Below the pieces are notes generated by a model. It was not told where the DNA came from. It was given only the letters and a program-made list of their open reading frames with translations, and did no database searches. The position numbers were made by a program, and so were the translations under genes. Source: JANXMY01 sp964251675 (GTDB lineage: Bacteria; Armatimonadota; Armatimonadia; Armatimonadales; Capsulimonadaceae). Taken from it: a DNA stretch of 64,000 nucleotides. The stretch covers positions 1 through 64,000 of the forward strand of contig CAXUKS010000008.1 of NCBI GenBank assembly GCA_964251675.1, in the 5' to 3' direction. Of the stretch, positions 31,692-39,829 are shown in pieces; within the stretch, counting starts at the first letter, position 1, and every line of letters begins with the position of its first letter.

Positions 31692-33113
31692 TCACTTCAG
31701 CGATGACCCCAGCAGAATGCCGAAATCCGCCTGCGACATCCCCGGCGCGGGCACGGCCCAGAAAGCCAGCGCCAGCGCGATCACGCAGTCGTCATGCCCG
31801 CTGCCCCGCGCCGCCATTTTGAGGTGGCCCGCCTGCCCGCCCGCCGCGTACTCGAAGCCGCGCAGCTCGTCCAGCAGCGCCCCATGCGGCGGGAATTGCA
31901 GCCCGCGCCCGGCCATCCCCACAGTCAGGCGGTCAATGAGCGCCTGCTTGGTTTCCGCGCTGAAGTGGAACTGCTCCACCAGCGGACGGCCCGCGCCCGG
32001 CGGAAGCTGACGGGCAATCGCCTCGGCCAACAGGGCCGCCAGCGGATCGCCCAGCGAAGTGCCGTCGGCCACCAGACGCCGGGGGCGGAACCGGGCCACA
32101 AGCTGCGCTGCCGCCTCGGCCTGCGGCAGCCAGCCCGTGCCGCGCCAGCGGCTCAGATGCACCAGCCGGGCCGGGGACTCTTCGGCATCCAGCACAATCA
32201 CCACCGAGTAATCCATCTTGCGGCCCCAGTCAATGCCCATGACGTAGTGCCGCCCTGCCCGCGCCTCCGAATCTGCCCCGGCTCGCTCCAGCCGGACACC
32301 CGGCAGGTCGGTGATGGCGGCGTCAATATCTTCGTCCCGAAAGACCGCCCCGAAGCTGTCTAAAAACTGCGCCCCGAACTCCTGCGCGAACAGCTCCGGC
32401 GACATGTCCATTTCCTGTGCCCGCAGCCAGGCTTTGTCTAAATGCGGGTTGTCGGCGGTGACGCACTGAAACGACTCATGCCGCAGCCCGTCCGCCCCGT
32501 CCGCCTGCAAACGCGCCCCCCGTGCATACAGCCCGTAAAACGCCCCCTGCCGCCCATTCGGCGACGACGCCAGCGTCCACTCCCCGCCCCGGTCGGCCAG
32601 CATCGGCGGCAGGACCTCGCGCAGAACGTGGTCGGGGACGTGCGCGGCCTCGTCCACCACAATCCGGTGCGCCCATAGCCCGCGCAGGTTCCGCCCGTCC
32701 CGTCCTGCCGTTCGGCAGAGGATTTCCGACACGCGCCCGTCTTTGTCCGTGACGGTCATTCGCAGAGAGGGCCGGGCGCGGACGGCCAGCGTCTGCCCCG
32801 CCAGCCCTGCCTGGGTCCCGTCCAATGCTTTTTCCAGCCGCGCCCAGACGTCCTCGCCCAGCAGCCGCGCCTGCGCGTCGGTCGGCGCGACCACAAGCTG
32901 ACGCACTCCCGGCGAGGCCAGCGCCAGCGTGGCGATGTCCACGCTTAAACTCTCGGTTTTGCCCCAGCGCCGCCCGCAGGCGGCCACGCGCACCGGAGCC
33001 GGGGACAGAAACCACTCCCGCTGCCGCCGGTGCGGCGTCCACCCCCACAGCCGCGCCGCCAGCGCCAGCCGCGCCCGTCCACTCCCGACCCGCTCCTGTT
33101 CTGTTCTCCACAT
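31692..33113 (-). CDS. Phage-type terminase large subunit, orphan
   Basis: 473-residue protein with both terminase halves. The packaging ATPase has Walker A ACGRRWGKTESLSVD near residue 45, Walker B RIVVDEAAH and the coupling motif LASSPNG. The RNase-H-like nuclease has YVMGIDWGRKMDYSVVIVLD near 275 and the last acidic motif GSGHDDCVIALALA near 445. In phages it cuts and packages DNA. No portal, capsid, small terminase or integrase gene lies in the window. The frame looks intact, which suggests a domesticated or cryptic remnant. I start at MWRTEQE (GGAAAGAG upstream); the frame is open to 33152. Confidence 0.82.
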   Translation of the reverse strand: MWRTEQERVGSGRARLALAARLWGWTPHRRQREWFLSPAPVRVAACGRRWGKTESLSVDIATLALASPGVRQLVVAPTDAQARLLGEDVWARLEKALDGTQAGLAGQTLAVRARPSLRMTVTDKDGRVSEILCRTAGRDGRNLRGLWAHRIVVDEAAHVPDHVLREVLPPMLADRGGEWTLASSPNGRQGAFYGLYARGARLQADGADGLRHESFQCVTADNPHLDKAWLRAQEMDMSPELFAQEFGAQFLDSFGAVFRDEDIDAAITDLPGVRLERAGADSEARAGRHYVMGIDWGRKMDYSVVIVLDAEESPARLVHLSRWRGTGWLPQAEAAAQLVARFRPRRLVADGTSLGDPLAALLAEAIARQLPPGAGRPLVEQFHFSAETKQALIDRLTVGMAGRGLQFPPHGALLDELRGFEYAAGGQAGHLKMAARGSGHDDCVIALALAFWAVPAPGMSQADFGILLGSSLK

Positions 33114-33159
33114 TGCGTTCTCTTTCCGCATCCTCCGGGAAAAGTATGGCATAAAATAA

Positions 33160-33171
33160 GAACATATGTTC
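33160..33171. promoter_or_regulatory. Possible LexA (SOS) box
   Basis: Perfect 12-bp palindrome GAACATATGTTC, followed by G, in the gap between the terminase-like gene and the PAS-GGDEF-HD-GYP gene. It fits the Gram-positive and cyanobacterial type LexA operator (GAAC-N4-GTTC). It lies 47 nt upstream of the terminase start and 50 nt upstream of the other start. Confidence 0.4.
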
Positions 33172-33208
33172 GATAATTATCGTTTGTTCGCTTGCTCGCC
33201 AAACGTGG

Positions 33209-33214
33209 TAAAAT
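33209..33214 (+). promoter_or_regulatory. -10 box, leaderless start
   Basis: TAAAAT ends 6 nt before the ATG at 33221; a weak TTGTTC lies 19 bp upstream. No Shine-Dalgarno is present, so the transcript is probably leaderless. Confidence 0.5.
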
Positions 33215-33220
33215 AAGAGC

Positions 33221-35467
33221 ATGTCTACCACGGTCACACCCGCCGAAAATTCGCCTCTGATGGAGGCTCTGGAACGCATCGGCGACGGCGTTCTGGCGCT
33301 GGATGCCGACTGGCACATCACGTTTGTCAACGACAAAGCCGCCGAGGTTTTCGGGCGCACCCGTGCGAGCCTGCCAGGCAAACACGTTTGGGAAGAGTTT
33401 CCCGAAGGCGTCGGCACGGAGTTTGAGCGGGCGTACAGCGAAGCCGTTCGCACGCAGACGCCGGGCCGGTTTGAGCTGTTTTCGCCAGTGCATAATCGAT
33501 GGTTTGAGGTCAGCCTCCACCCTGCACCGTCAGGGCTGTCCGTGCTGTTCCGGGACATCACCGCGCAGCGCGAAACGCGGCAGCAGCTTGCCCAGAGCGA
33601 ACAGCGGTATCGCTCCCTGTTTGAGCAAAACGTGGACGCCGTCTTTACTTTGGACACCGATGGGCGCTTTACCGAAGTCAACGCCGCCTGTGAGGCGCTG
33701 ACCGGCTACACGCCTGCGGAGATGCACGGCCAGTCCTATCTGCCAATTGTGGCTCCCGAATTTCGAGAAGAGACGTTGGCACTGACAAACCATGTTCTTG
33801 GCGGCAAAGCCGGGCGCGAGGAGGTCAGGCTGGAGCATAAAAGCGGGCGGCCCATATGGGTGGACATCACCAAAACGCCCATAGTCGTGGATAGGCAGGT
33901 AATCGGGGTTCACGGCATCGCCAAAGACGTCACCGCGCAGAGAGCCGCCGAACAGGCTCTGCGCGACAGCGAAAGCCTGATGCGGACCATCGCCGAGGCA
34001 AGTCCCATCGCCATGACCATCACGCGCTGGCAGGACGGCCTGGTGCTGTACGCCAACCTGCACGCCAGCGCCATGTTCAAGCTGCCGCCCGACCAGCGAG
34101 CCGAAGGACGCTACGCCCTGGATGCTTATGTCCGCCCGGAGGACCGGGAGCATCTGCTGAGCGTGCTGGCCTCGGCGGGGCTGGTGCAGGATTTGGAACT
34201 GGAGCAGCGCGATGCCAACGGGCGCACGTTCTGGATACTTGGCTCGTTTCAGCGGCTGCATTACCGAGGGGAAGATGCGATTCTTTCAGTGTACCACGAT
34301 GTGTCGGAGGCAAGGCGTCGGCTGGACGAAGCGCGGGAACAGGCCGAGCGGGACCCGCTGACCGGGCTGCTTAATCATCGGGCATTTCATGCGCGTCTGG
34401 AAGAGGCTGCCCGGCAGGTCGAAGCGGACACGGAGCTGGGGCTGACGCTGGCGGTGGTTGTGCTGGATTTGGATAACTTCAAGTTCTTCAATGACGCCTA
34501 CGGCCACGCGGTCGGCGACGATGTGCTGCGGCAGGTGGCAAATGCCCTGCGGCGGGTGTGCCGGGTGGATGATGTGCTGGCGCGGTTCGGCGGCGACGAA
34601 TTTGCGCTGCTGATGCTTCGCGCCCGTTCCGGTGCGGCGGCGGAAGATCTGGCGTTCCGGCTGGAAGCGGACTTGGCCGCAATTGGAATCGCCCACCGGC
34701 CCGCAGGCGGCGAGGGTGTTATCCCCATTTCCGTTTCGGCGGGTGTCGCCCTGTTTCCCGATGAAGCCCCGACCCGGCTGGCTGTGGTGCAGCTTGCCGA
34801 CGACCGCCTGCTGCGGGCCAAAACCGGGGCGGAGCGCGAGGGAGTGGCCCCGGCCCTGCGCCGCGCCCTGCGTGAGAGCATCAGCGGCTTCACGATGCTG
34901 GATGCCCTGGTGGCCGCAGTGAACAACAAAGACCGCTACACCCGCCGCCACTCGGAGGATGTTCTGAGCCACAGCCTTGCCATTGCGCGAACACTGGGGC
35001 TGAACGCGCAGGCACAGCACGATATTGAAGTGGCTGCCCTGCTGCATGATGTCGGCAAAATCGGCATCCCCGACCACATTCTTCGCAAGCCCGGCCCACT
35101 GACCGGGAACGAGTTTGAGGCCGTCCGTCAGCACCCCTATATGGGAGTCGTGATTGTTGCCGCCGTGCCGGGGCTGGAGGCCACGCTGGATGCCGTGCAT
35201 TATCACCATGAACATTGGGAGGGGGGTGGTTATCCCGCCGGTCTGGCGGGCGAGGCCATTCCCCTTCCCGCCCGTATCCTGGCCGTGGCTGATGCCTACT
35301 CCGCCATGACCACCGACCGCCCCTACCGCAAGGGCATGGCCCCCACGCAGGCGCGTCAGATTTTGCAGGACGGCGCGGGAACGCAATGGGACCCTGCCTG
35401 CGTGGCCGCGTTTCTGGCGACAGAGGCTCACTCTCCCTCGGACCCCATCGTGCCCTGCGCGTCATAA
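33221..35467 (+). CDS. PAS-GGDEF-HD-GYP c-di-GMP turnover protein
   Basis: 748-residue cytosolic sensor. There are three PAS domains in about the first 360 residues (for example LEQNVDAVFTLDTDGRFTEVN near 135), then GGDEF (about 370-530) with an intact RFGGDEFALLML active site, then HD-GYP (about 550-740) with HDVGKIGIPDHIL and GGGYP in place of the usual DGTGYP. It can thus potentially both make and degrade c-di-GMP. The linker and HD-GYP parts are nearly the same as in the protein at 59834 (GFTMLDALV, DRYTRRHSEDVLSHSL). The signal sensed by the PAS domains is unknown. The gene overlaps the convergent acidic-protein gene by 40 bp. Confidence 0.92.
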   Translation: MSTTVTPAENSPLMEALERIGDGVLALDADWHITFVNDKAAEVFGRTRASLPGKHVWEEFPEGVGTEFERAYSEAVRTQTPGRFELFSPVHNRWFEVSLHPAPSGLSVLFRDITAQRETRQQLAQSEQRYRSLFEQNVDAVFTLDTDGRFTEVNAACEALTGYTPAEMHGQSYLPIVAPEFREETLALTNHVLGGKAGREEVRLEHKSGRPIWVDITKTPIVVDRQVIGVHGIAKDVTAQRAAEQALRDSESLMRTIAEASPIAMTITRWQDGLVLYANLHASAMFKLPPDQRAEGRYALDAYVRPEDREHLLSVLASAGLVQDLELEQRDANGRTFWILGSFQRLHYRGEDAILSVYHDVSEARRRLDEAREQAERDPLTGLLNHRAFHARLEEAARQVEADTELGLTLAVVVLDLDNFKFFNDAYGHAVGDDVLRQVANALRRVCRVDDVLARFGGDEFALLMLRARSGAAAEDLAFRLEADLAAIGIAHRPAGGEGVIPISVSAGVALFPDEAPTRLAVVQLADDRLLRAKTGAEREGVAPALRRALRESISGFTMLDALVAAVNNKDRYTRRHSEDVLSHSLAIARTLGLNAQAQHDIEVAALLHDVGKIGIPDHILRKPGPLTGNEFEAVRQHPYMGVVIVAAVPGLEATLDAVHYHHEHWEGGGYPAGLAGEAIPLPARILAVADAYSAMTTDRPYRKGMAPTQARQILQDGAGTQWDPACVAAFLATEAHSPSDPIVPCAS

Positions 35468-35736
35468 GGCGTGTCGCCCCGGCTGTCTTCGGGCCTGCCG
35501 TCATCTTCGGTGCTATTCGGCAGCGACGGGTCCCGGCTGCCCTGCACCAAACCAGGGTCGCTGTTGGCGTCCTCGGTGGGAGCCGTCGCCGGGTCGGCGT
35601 AGTCCAGCGAGCCGGGCAGCGGGCGCGGGCCGCCTTCGTCGGTCTTCAGATACTCCTGCTCCCCCCGCACTTCGTCGTCGGTGGAGCTGTCGCCCACGGT
35701 GTCCGGGGCCATCGGGTCGGTGCGTGAATCAATCAT
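35428..35736 (-). CDS. Disordered acidic protein, 102 aa
   Basis: Very acidic, Ser/Asp/Pro-rich protein without predicted fold, Cys or membrane part (MIDSRTDPMAPDTVGDSSTD and so on, ending GSEGE). AAGGAGA stands at proper distance before the ATG, supporting translation. Its 3-prime end overlaps the end of the PAS-GGDEF-HD-GYP gene tail to tail. Same style as the products at 28785, 29214, 35898 and 62396. Function unknown. Confidence 0.55.
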   Translation of the reverse strand: MIDSRTDPMAPDTVGDSSTDDEVRGEQEYLKTDEGGPRPLPGSLDYADPATAPTEDANSDPGLVQGSRDPSLPNSTEDDGRPEDSRGDTPYDAQGTMGSEGE

Positions 35737-35790
35737 GCGTGTCTCCTTCGGTCTGATACTCTGCCTATACCCGCGCCGGAGCTAATATGC

Positions 35791-35796
35791 TACAAT
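35791..35796 (+). promoter_or_regulatory. -10 box before the leader ORF
   Basis: TACAAT, 6 nt before the ATG of a 15-codon ORF at 35803; transcription would start at that ATG and continue into the acidic-protein gene at 35898. Confidence 0.4.
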
Positions 35797-35802
35797 CATG
35801 GC

Positions 35803-35850
35803 ATGGAAACTCGGAAATCCTCTCTCGCCATAGCCCGTCGCCACGTTTGA
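35803..35850 (+). CDS. Possible 15-codon leader peptide
   Basis: METRKSSLAIARRHV and stop, starting 6 nt after a TACAAT -10 box and ending 47 nt before the next ATG. The peptide is basic, unlike the acidic protein that follows. It could be an upstream ORF that affects translation of the next gene, or chance. Confidence 0.3.
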   Translation: METRKSSLAIARRHV

Positions 35851-35897
35851 CGCCGGGTCGCCCTGCGGTATTCTCTGGGCGGAGGAACACAAAAATT

Positions 35898-36149
35898 ATG
35901 GCTTATGAAGAATACACGCCGAGCGAGATACCCGGCCTCGGGGAAATCGAGATTGTCCCCGGCGGCGGCATCACCGAACAGGACGCCGTGCCGACCCTGC
36001 CGCCCTCGTACCCGGACGACACCAACGCCGGGCAGGTGGACACGCAGGAGCCGCGCGGCGGTCTGAGCGCCGACGATCTGGCCCAGCCGACTTCGACGGA
36101 AGACACCACTGGGGACCGGGCTACGGGGCTGACAGGGATGCGGGGCTGA
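35898..36149 (+). CDS. Disordered acidic protein, 83 aa
   Basis: Acidic, Pro/Gly/Thr-rich protein (MAYEEYTPSEIPGLGEIEIV at the start) with no predicted fold. GGAGGA lies 12 nt before the ATG. The last codons (GLTGMRG and stop) lie in the first copy of a 17-bp tandem repeat, so the C-terminus is repeat-derived. A terminator follows at 36201. Same style as the other acidic genes in the window. Function unknown. Confidence 0.5.
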   Translation: MAYEEYTPSEIPGLGEIEIVPGGGITEQDAVPTLPPSYPDDTNAGQVDTQEPRGGLSADDLAQPTSTEDTTGDRATGLTGMRG

Positions 36150-36174
36150 CAGGGATGCGGGGCTGACAGGAATG
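36124..36174. repeat. Three tandem 17-bp repeats
   Basis: CGGGGCTGACAGGGATG three times in a row (36124-36140, 36141-36157, 36158-36174; the last has one change). The first copy encodes the C-terminus and stop of the acidic protein. Confidence 0.8.
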
Positions 36175-36200
36175 CGCGGGCAGGTGCCCAAAAAAGAAAA

Positions 36201-36226
36201 GCCCGGCGCGTGTGCGCCGGGCCTTT
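36201..36226. terminator. Intrinsic terminator
   Basis: Stem GCCCGGCGC / GCGCCGGGC with a 4-nt loop; an A-run on the left and CTTTCT on the right allow it to serve the plus-strand acidic gene and the minus-strand HNH gene. Confidence 0.65.
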
Positions 36227-36253
36227 CTATCAATTAACTACCCCCAAGAAGAT

Positions 36254-36700
36254 TTACGGTCGCCAGTTTATTTGAAGGCGCTTCGCAACCAAATGAGGGC
36301 TGTTTATTTTGATGATCTCTTCGGTATACTTGGCTGACAGACTCAGAGGAACCCAAAATCCATCAGGGTTGAGCTGAAAATGATTGTGAAAATCATCTCG
36401 GCAAAAATCCACAAACCCTATTCCTCGTTGGTCAAGTTGTGCTGAAGGCCAGCGGTTCCACTTGTTGCCGTTGCAAACGCTGCATGACCAGTACAAATTG
36501 TGGAAATCTCTAAGTGAAGCTGGGAATTTGCTTTTAGGCTTGAAATGATCTAGCTCAAAATTACTTTCACCGCCAGCTTCCAACTCTGGCAGTAGGCAGT
36601 AAGCACAACATCCTCCAAAATCCTGCCGAACCTGCTCCCGAAAGTTTCTGTAATGTCCTTGTATCTGTGGTGCAGGGTGAGTGCGCGTGAAGCGGGCCAT
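36254..36700 (-). CDS. HNH endonuclease
   Basis: 148-residue HNH nuclease. A zinc-binding CCAYC near residue 31, the catalytic ELDHFKPKSKFP near 50, NLYWSCSVCNGNKWNRWPS with the second Cys pair near 70, and a final Asn/His segment make up a full beta-beta-alpha-metal core. It is the last gene of a MerR-methylase-HNH operon, 14 nt after the methylase stop, and is less GC-rich than the surroundings. It is the likely restriction nuclease paired with the methylase; target specificity unknown. Confidence 0.88.
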   Translation of the reverse strand: MARFTRTHPAPQIQGHYRNFREQVRQDFGGCCAYCLLPELEAGGESNFELDHFKPKSKFPASLRDFHNLYWSCSVCNGNKWNRWPSAQLDQRGIGFVDFCRDDFHNHFQLNPDGFWVPLSLSAKYTEEIIKINSPHLVAKRLQINWRP

Positions 36701-36714
36701 TTTTTGCGGCCCTT

Positions 36715-39243
36715 TCAGCGATCTCTATTTTGATTCTGCGAAACAGACACATAAAACGGCTCGTTGAATTTGTCAATGGTTTGACTGAGATACTCTTTTT
36801 CGTGGAACTCCTGTGACGTCAATTCCTTTAAAAACGATTTTTCTGTAAGGTTCTGGTAACGCTCTACCTGCTGAAAGTGTGCCAATTCCTGCCGGTACTC
36901 CGTCTGCGCCTGCTCGAATGCCGCACCGTATCCTGTAAAGCTGGGGACGCCGGGGCGTCGTGCTCCATCGAACCAGGCGAGCAATTCACTTTCGGCTTCT
37001 TCCGACAGTCCATAGGCGTCAAGCACGGCAGCATCTATTTTCAGCAGAATTTTTATCGCCTCTGCTGTTCCCTGAAGACGGGCATAGCGGTCCGTATAGC
37101 GGGCAATCAGCTCTGTCGCTGTTGATGAAAATATCGGTACAGGGACACTTAGAAAAAAATTCGCTTGATTGTGTCGCTTTCCGGCTTGCTGAGAAATCCA
37201 GGCATTGGCAACAGGGCTGTTGAGTACGGCGGCGATAGCTTCGAGTGCTATCACATCCTGCACTGGCTTTTGCCAGATGCACTGAAAGTTTTGTGTACAT
37301 AGCAACCCTTCGTAATCAACAGCCGCCATAGTAGCCCAATGTCCCGTGCTGTTTGAAGCGGCAGGCGCTACAACCTTCGCTGAACTCCAATCCCATTTAG
37401 CTCCTGTTTTGAGGGGCACTTCTGTTGTCAAGTATTTTATCTGTCCAACAGCGTAAGGGCTAAAGCCATCAGTAGCCTTGATAAGGCCGGGCACGAAGTT
37501 AGGTTTCTCAACATCCGACACAAAACGAGCGTCGGAAGCGCTGAACGGCTCATTGTATTCAATGCCCCGGTGTACACTGACGTAGGATGATAATGTTGAT
37601 GATTTGGCAGTCTCTTCCCAGAGCCTCTGAAGCGGAGGTTGTCCCTGTTGGATAGCTCTAGTCTGCTTGAACTTTTGGTATTCTGACTTCGACAGCACAA
37701 TTGATTTGCGGTGTGCCGGGCCTCTTTCTCTATCATAAGCCAGAAGCATTACAGTCTCAATATGGGAATGCTTAAAAACGTTGTCAGGAAGAGCAATCTC
37801 ATGCACATTCCCATACAAAGCCTCGATCTGCTTTCGAAGTGGCCTGTAGCTCCGACCGTTGATGTAAGTTCGCGGCAGAACAAAGCCCAACATATGGGGC
37901 GGATGCTCAAGCACACGGAGCAAAAATTCTATGTCTTTGTCAGTGGATTTCAGCGTGGAATAGGCTTGTTTCTCCTGAGAGCGGAACGAGCCATAAGGCG
38001 GGTTGCAAAGCACGATGTTCGCCCTCATCAGAGTATCTGTCAATTGCGGCGACGCGAAAACATCTTCCTCTAAAATCCTCCAGCCGTTAGAATTGGGGTA
38101 ATCCGCCAGAATAAGCGAATGGAAAGCGACCTCACGAGCGAACGGGTCTATCTCCATTCCTGCTAGCATCCGCACAAAGTAGTCGTGGCGTTCTGCCGCG
38201 TTCATCCCATCCGGCAACAGTTCGCGCAAGCGCCCCAGGGCTGCAATCAAAAACGGAGCGGCTCCGCAGAACGGCTCAAAGACAGTGCGCTCGTCCTGGG
38301 GGAGTTTGTCAATCGGCAGGGCGCGGACCATGTATTCCGCCACTTCATAGGGTGTCGCATGAGTACCGAGGGTGCGGCGCGTCGTGACATCTACAAAGGT
38401 GTTCTCGTAGACATAGGCCAGCGCTTCTACGGAAAGGTTCTGGAAGTGAATTGCCTTTCGGATCGTTTCCCAAGCGCGGTTCCGTATAGGAGCATCCAGT
38501 GTCGGCAATGCTGCGGCGGGATCGTTGTAGAATGTGTTGACCTTTTGAAGTACTACGGAAGCATCTGGATCAAGCCAGTTACCTTCGTGCTTGCGATCCC
38601 CTAGCAGTTTGGCCGCCATGAATCGGAAAATGACCTGAAACAAGGTTCGGTATATCTGGTCGTTCGGTTCCTGCCCGTGCCTTTCTTGATAAATCTCACG
38701 GGATTGAGCGAGTACGGTACTCAAAAGCTCGTTTAGTTTCCTGTGAACGTCAGCTTCGATTGCGCCAACCAAACTGATGTCATAGAAATCAAGTTGAGGC
38801 GAAACATTAGGGAAGGCAATATTCTTGGCCCGCAGTACCTCGTTGGGACGCCACTGCTCCTGCCGACTGCTAATCTCACGCATAAGATCATCTGCAGAGA
38901 ACTGCCCGCGTAGTTCCGGTGTCCCGTGCGCCATCATTTTCCAAAGTCGGCATGAGTTTGTGTCAGGGCGGAGCGCAAGTACCATTGGCGCTCCCAGAGC
39001 ACGGCAGTATTCCACTTCGCGGGGATCGTCACTTGTCGTGAGTGCAACGCCAAAACAAGCCGTTTTATAAGATGTTGGCTCCTGGGCAAATGCGGCAAGC
39101 GGAATCGTCTGCGACCCATCGCGCTCTCCAAGTACGTCGCTGAAGACGTAGTCGGGCAACAACAGATCGTCTCGATAGCCGATTTGCTTCAGGCTCTCCC
39201 GCGCTTTCCTCACCAATGGATGTAATGCTATGGATTGGGCCAT
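36715..39243 (-). CDS. N6-adenine DNA methyltransferase (Eco57I/type IIG-like)
   Basis: 842-residue DNA methylase. The SAM-binding motif I is FEPFCGAAPFLIAALG near residue 320 and the catalytic motif IV is VLCNPPYGSFRSQEKQAY near 415; a target-recognition-like half follows (about 550-780). The helical part ahead of motif I (YVYENTFVDVTTRRTLGTHATPYEVAEYMV) is typical of Eco57I and type I HsdM-like enzymes. The first 110 residues look like an alpha/beta domain, but I cannot find clear PD-(D/E)XK residues, so cleavage may rest on the HNH partner. It starts 3 nt after the MerR-like gene and is followed by the HNH gene. Confidence 0.88.
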   Translation of the reverse strand: MAQSIALHPLVRKARESLKQIGYRDDLLLPDYVFSDVLGERDGSQTIPLAAFAQEPTSYKTACFGVALTTSDDPREVEYCRALGAPMVLALRPDTNSCRLWKMMAHGTPELRGQFSADDLMREISSRQEQWRPNEVLRAKNIAFPNVSPQLDFYDISLVGAIEADVHRKLNELLSTVLAQSREIYQERHGQEPNDQIYRTLFQVIFRFMAAKLLGDRKHEGNWLDPDASVVLQKVNTFYNDPAAALPTLDAPIRNRAWETIRKAIHFQNLSVEALAYVYENTFVDVTTRRTLGTHATPYEVAEYMVRALPIDKLPQDERTVFEPFCGAAPFLIAALGRLRELLPDGMNAAERHDYFVRMLAGMEIDPFAREVAFHSLILADYPNSNGWRILEEDVFASPQLTDTLMRANIVLCNPPYGSFRSQEKQAYSTLKSTDKDIEFLLRVLEHPPHMLGFVLPRTYINGRSYRPLRKQIEALYGNVHEIALPDNVFKHSHIETVMLLAYDRERGPAHRKSIVLSKSEYQKFKQTRAIQQGQPPLQRLWEETAKSSTLSSYVSVHRGIEYNEPFSASDARFVSDVEKPNFVPGLIKATDGFSPYAVGQIKYLTTEVPLKTGAKWDWSSAKVVAPAASNSTGHWATMAAVDYEGLLCTQNFQCIWQKPVQDVIALEAIAAVLNSPVANAWISQQAGKRHNQANFFLSVPVPIFSSTATELIARYTDRYARLQGTAEAIKILLKIDAAVLDAYGLSEEAESELLAWFDGARRPGVPSFTGYGAAFEQAQTEYRQELAHFQQVERYQNLTEKSFLKELTSQEFHEKEYLSQTIDKFNEPFYVSVSQNQNRDR

Positions 39244-39246
39244 GGT

Positions 39247-39705
39247 CTATTTTAACTGCGCCAGTTCGAGGCGCGTTTCTTCCGCGAGAGTCTCCAAGAC
39301 GATGTCCATAACCTGCTGGCCTCCGGCCTTAAAAGCCTCCACTAACACTTGCCTTCCTTGCTGCGTCTTGAACAAGACAACGAAGACGCCTGGCTCTTCA
39401 ATGATAATGGCGTTTTTAAGGGGGTTGGGATCACACATTACTCCACGCAATGTCACCATTGCCTCGCGGATTTTTTGAGTGGACCAGCGCTTTTGCTTTA
39501 GCCGCCGAATAAATTGTAGTTGCACCAAATCATTCAGCGCATACTTTCGTTGTGAGCCGCGACCCCGAGAGGGTTGCACAGGCACGACAAGACCTTGCTG
39601 TGCCCAATAACCAAGTTGCCGAGTGGAGAACCCTGTGCATTGGGCAGACTCAGCCGTAGAATATTGAGGCAGCGCTTCTTCGTCTTTAACGGGTTCAGAC
39701 AGCAT
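39247..39705 (-). CDS. MerR-family regulator of the methylase operon
   Basis: 152-residue regulator with an N-terminal MerR winged helix-turn-helix (YSTAESAQCTGFSTRQLGYW, then GRGSQRKYALNDLVQLQFIRRL). The C-terminal half (about 85-150) has no Cys-rich metal site and looks like a small effector or dimer domain. It is the first gene of the operon, probably setting expression of the methylase and HNH nuclease, like a controller protein in restriction systems, but of another fold. The start codon lies 6 nt after TATTAT, so a leaderless mRNA is expected. Confidence 0.85.
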   Translation of the reverse strand: MLSEPVKDEEALPQYSTAESAQCTGFSTRQLGYWAQQGLVVPVQPSRGRGSQRKYALNDLVQLQFIRRLKQKRWSTQKIREAMVTLRGVMCDPNPLKNAIIIEEPGVFVVLFKTQQGRQVLVEAFKAGGQQVMDIVLETLAEETRLELAQLK

Positions 39706-39711
39706 AGCGCA

Positions 39712-39741
39712 ATAATAACATTATATGTATGACAAAGTCAA
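39712..39741 (-). promoter_or_regulatory. Promoter and possible MerR operator
   Basis: On the minus strand TTGACT (39736-39741), 18 bp, TATTAT (39712-39717), then 6 nt to the ATG. The spacer holds the inverted repeat ACAT-TAT-ATGT (39718-39728), the place where MerR-family dimers normally bind. Confidence 0.55.
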
Positions 39742-39782
39742 GAATTTTGTACTCATTATATTTCGCCGAAGTTGGCAGAATC

Positions 39783-39816
39783 AAAAAAGGCCCGGAGGCA
39801 ATGCCTTTGGGCCTTC
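39783..39816 (-). terminator. Intrinsic terminator of the M16 peptidase gene
   Basis: On the minus strand a stem AAGGCCC / GGGCCTT containing an inner AAAGGCA/TGCCTCC hairpin, followed by TTTTTTGA. Confidence 0.8.
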
Positions 39817-39829
39817 TGGCTTGAGAAAC

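Noticed and set aside
31692..33113. Prophage
   Set aside because: Only the terminase large subunit is present; no integrase, capsid, portal or tail genes lie around it.
32476..33681. 401-codon minus-strand ORF spanning the terminase start and the PAS gene
   Set aside because: It overlaps two well-supported genes in other frames and shows no domain.
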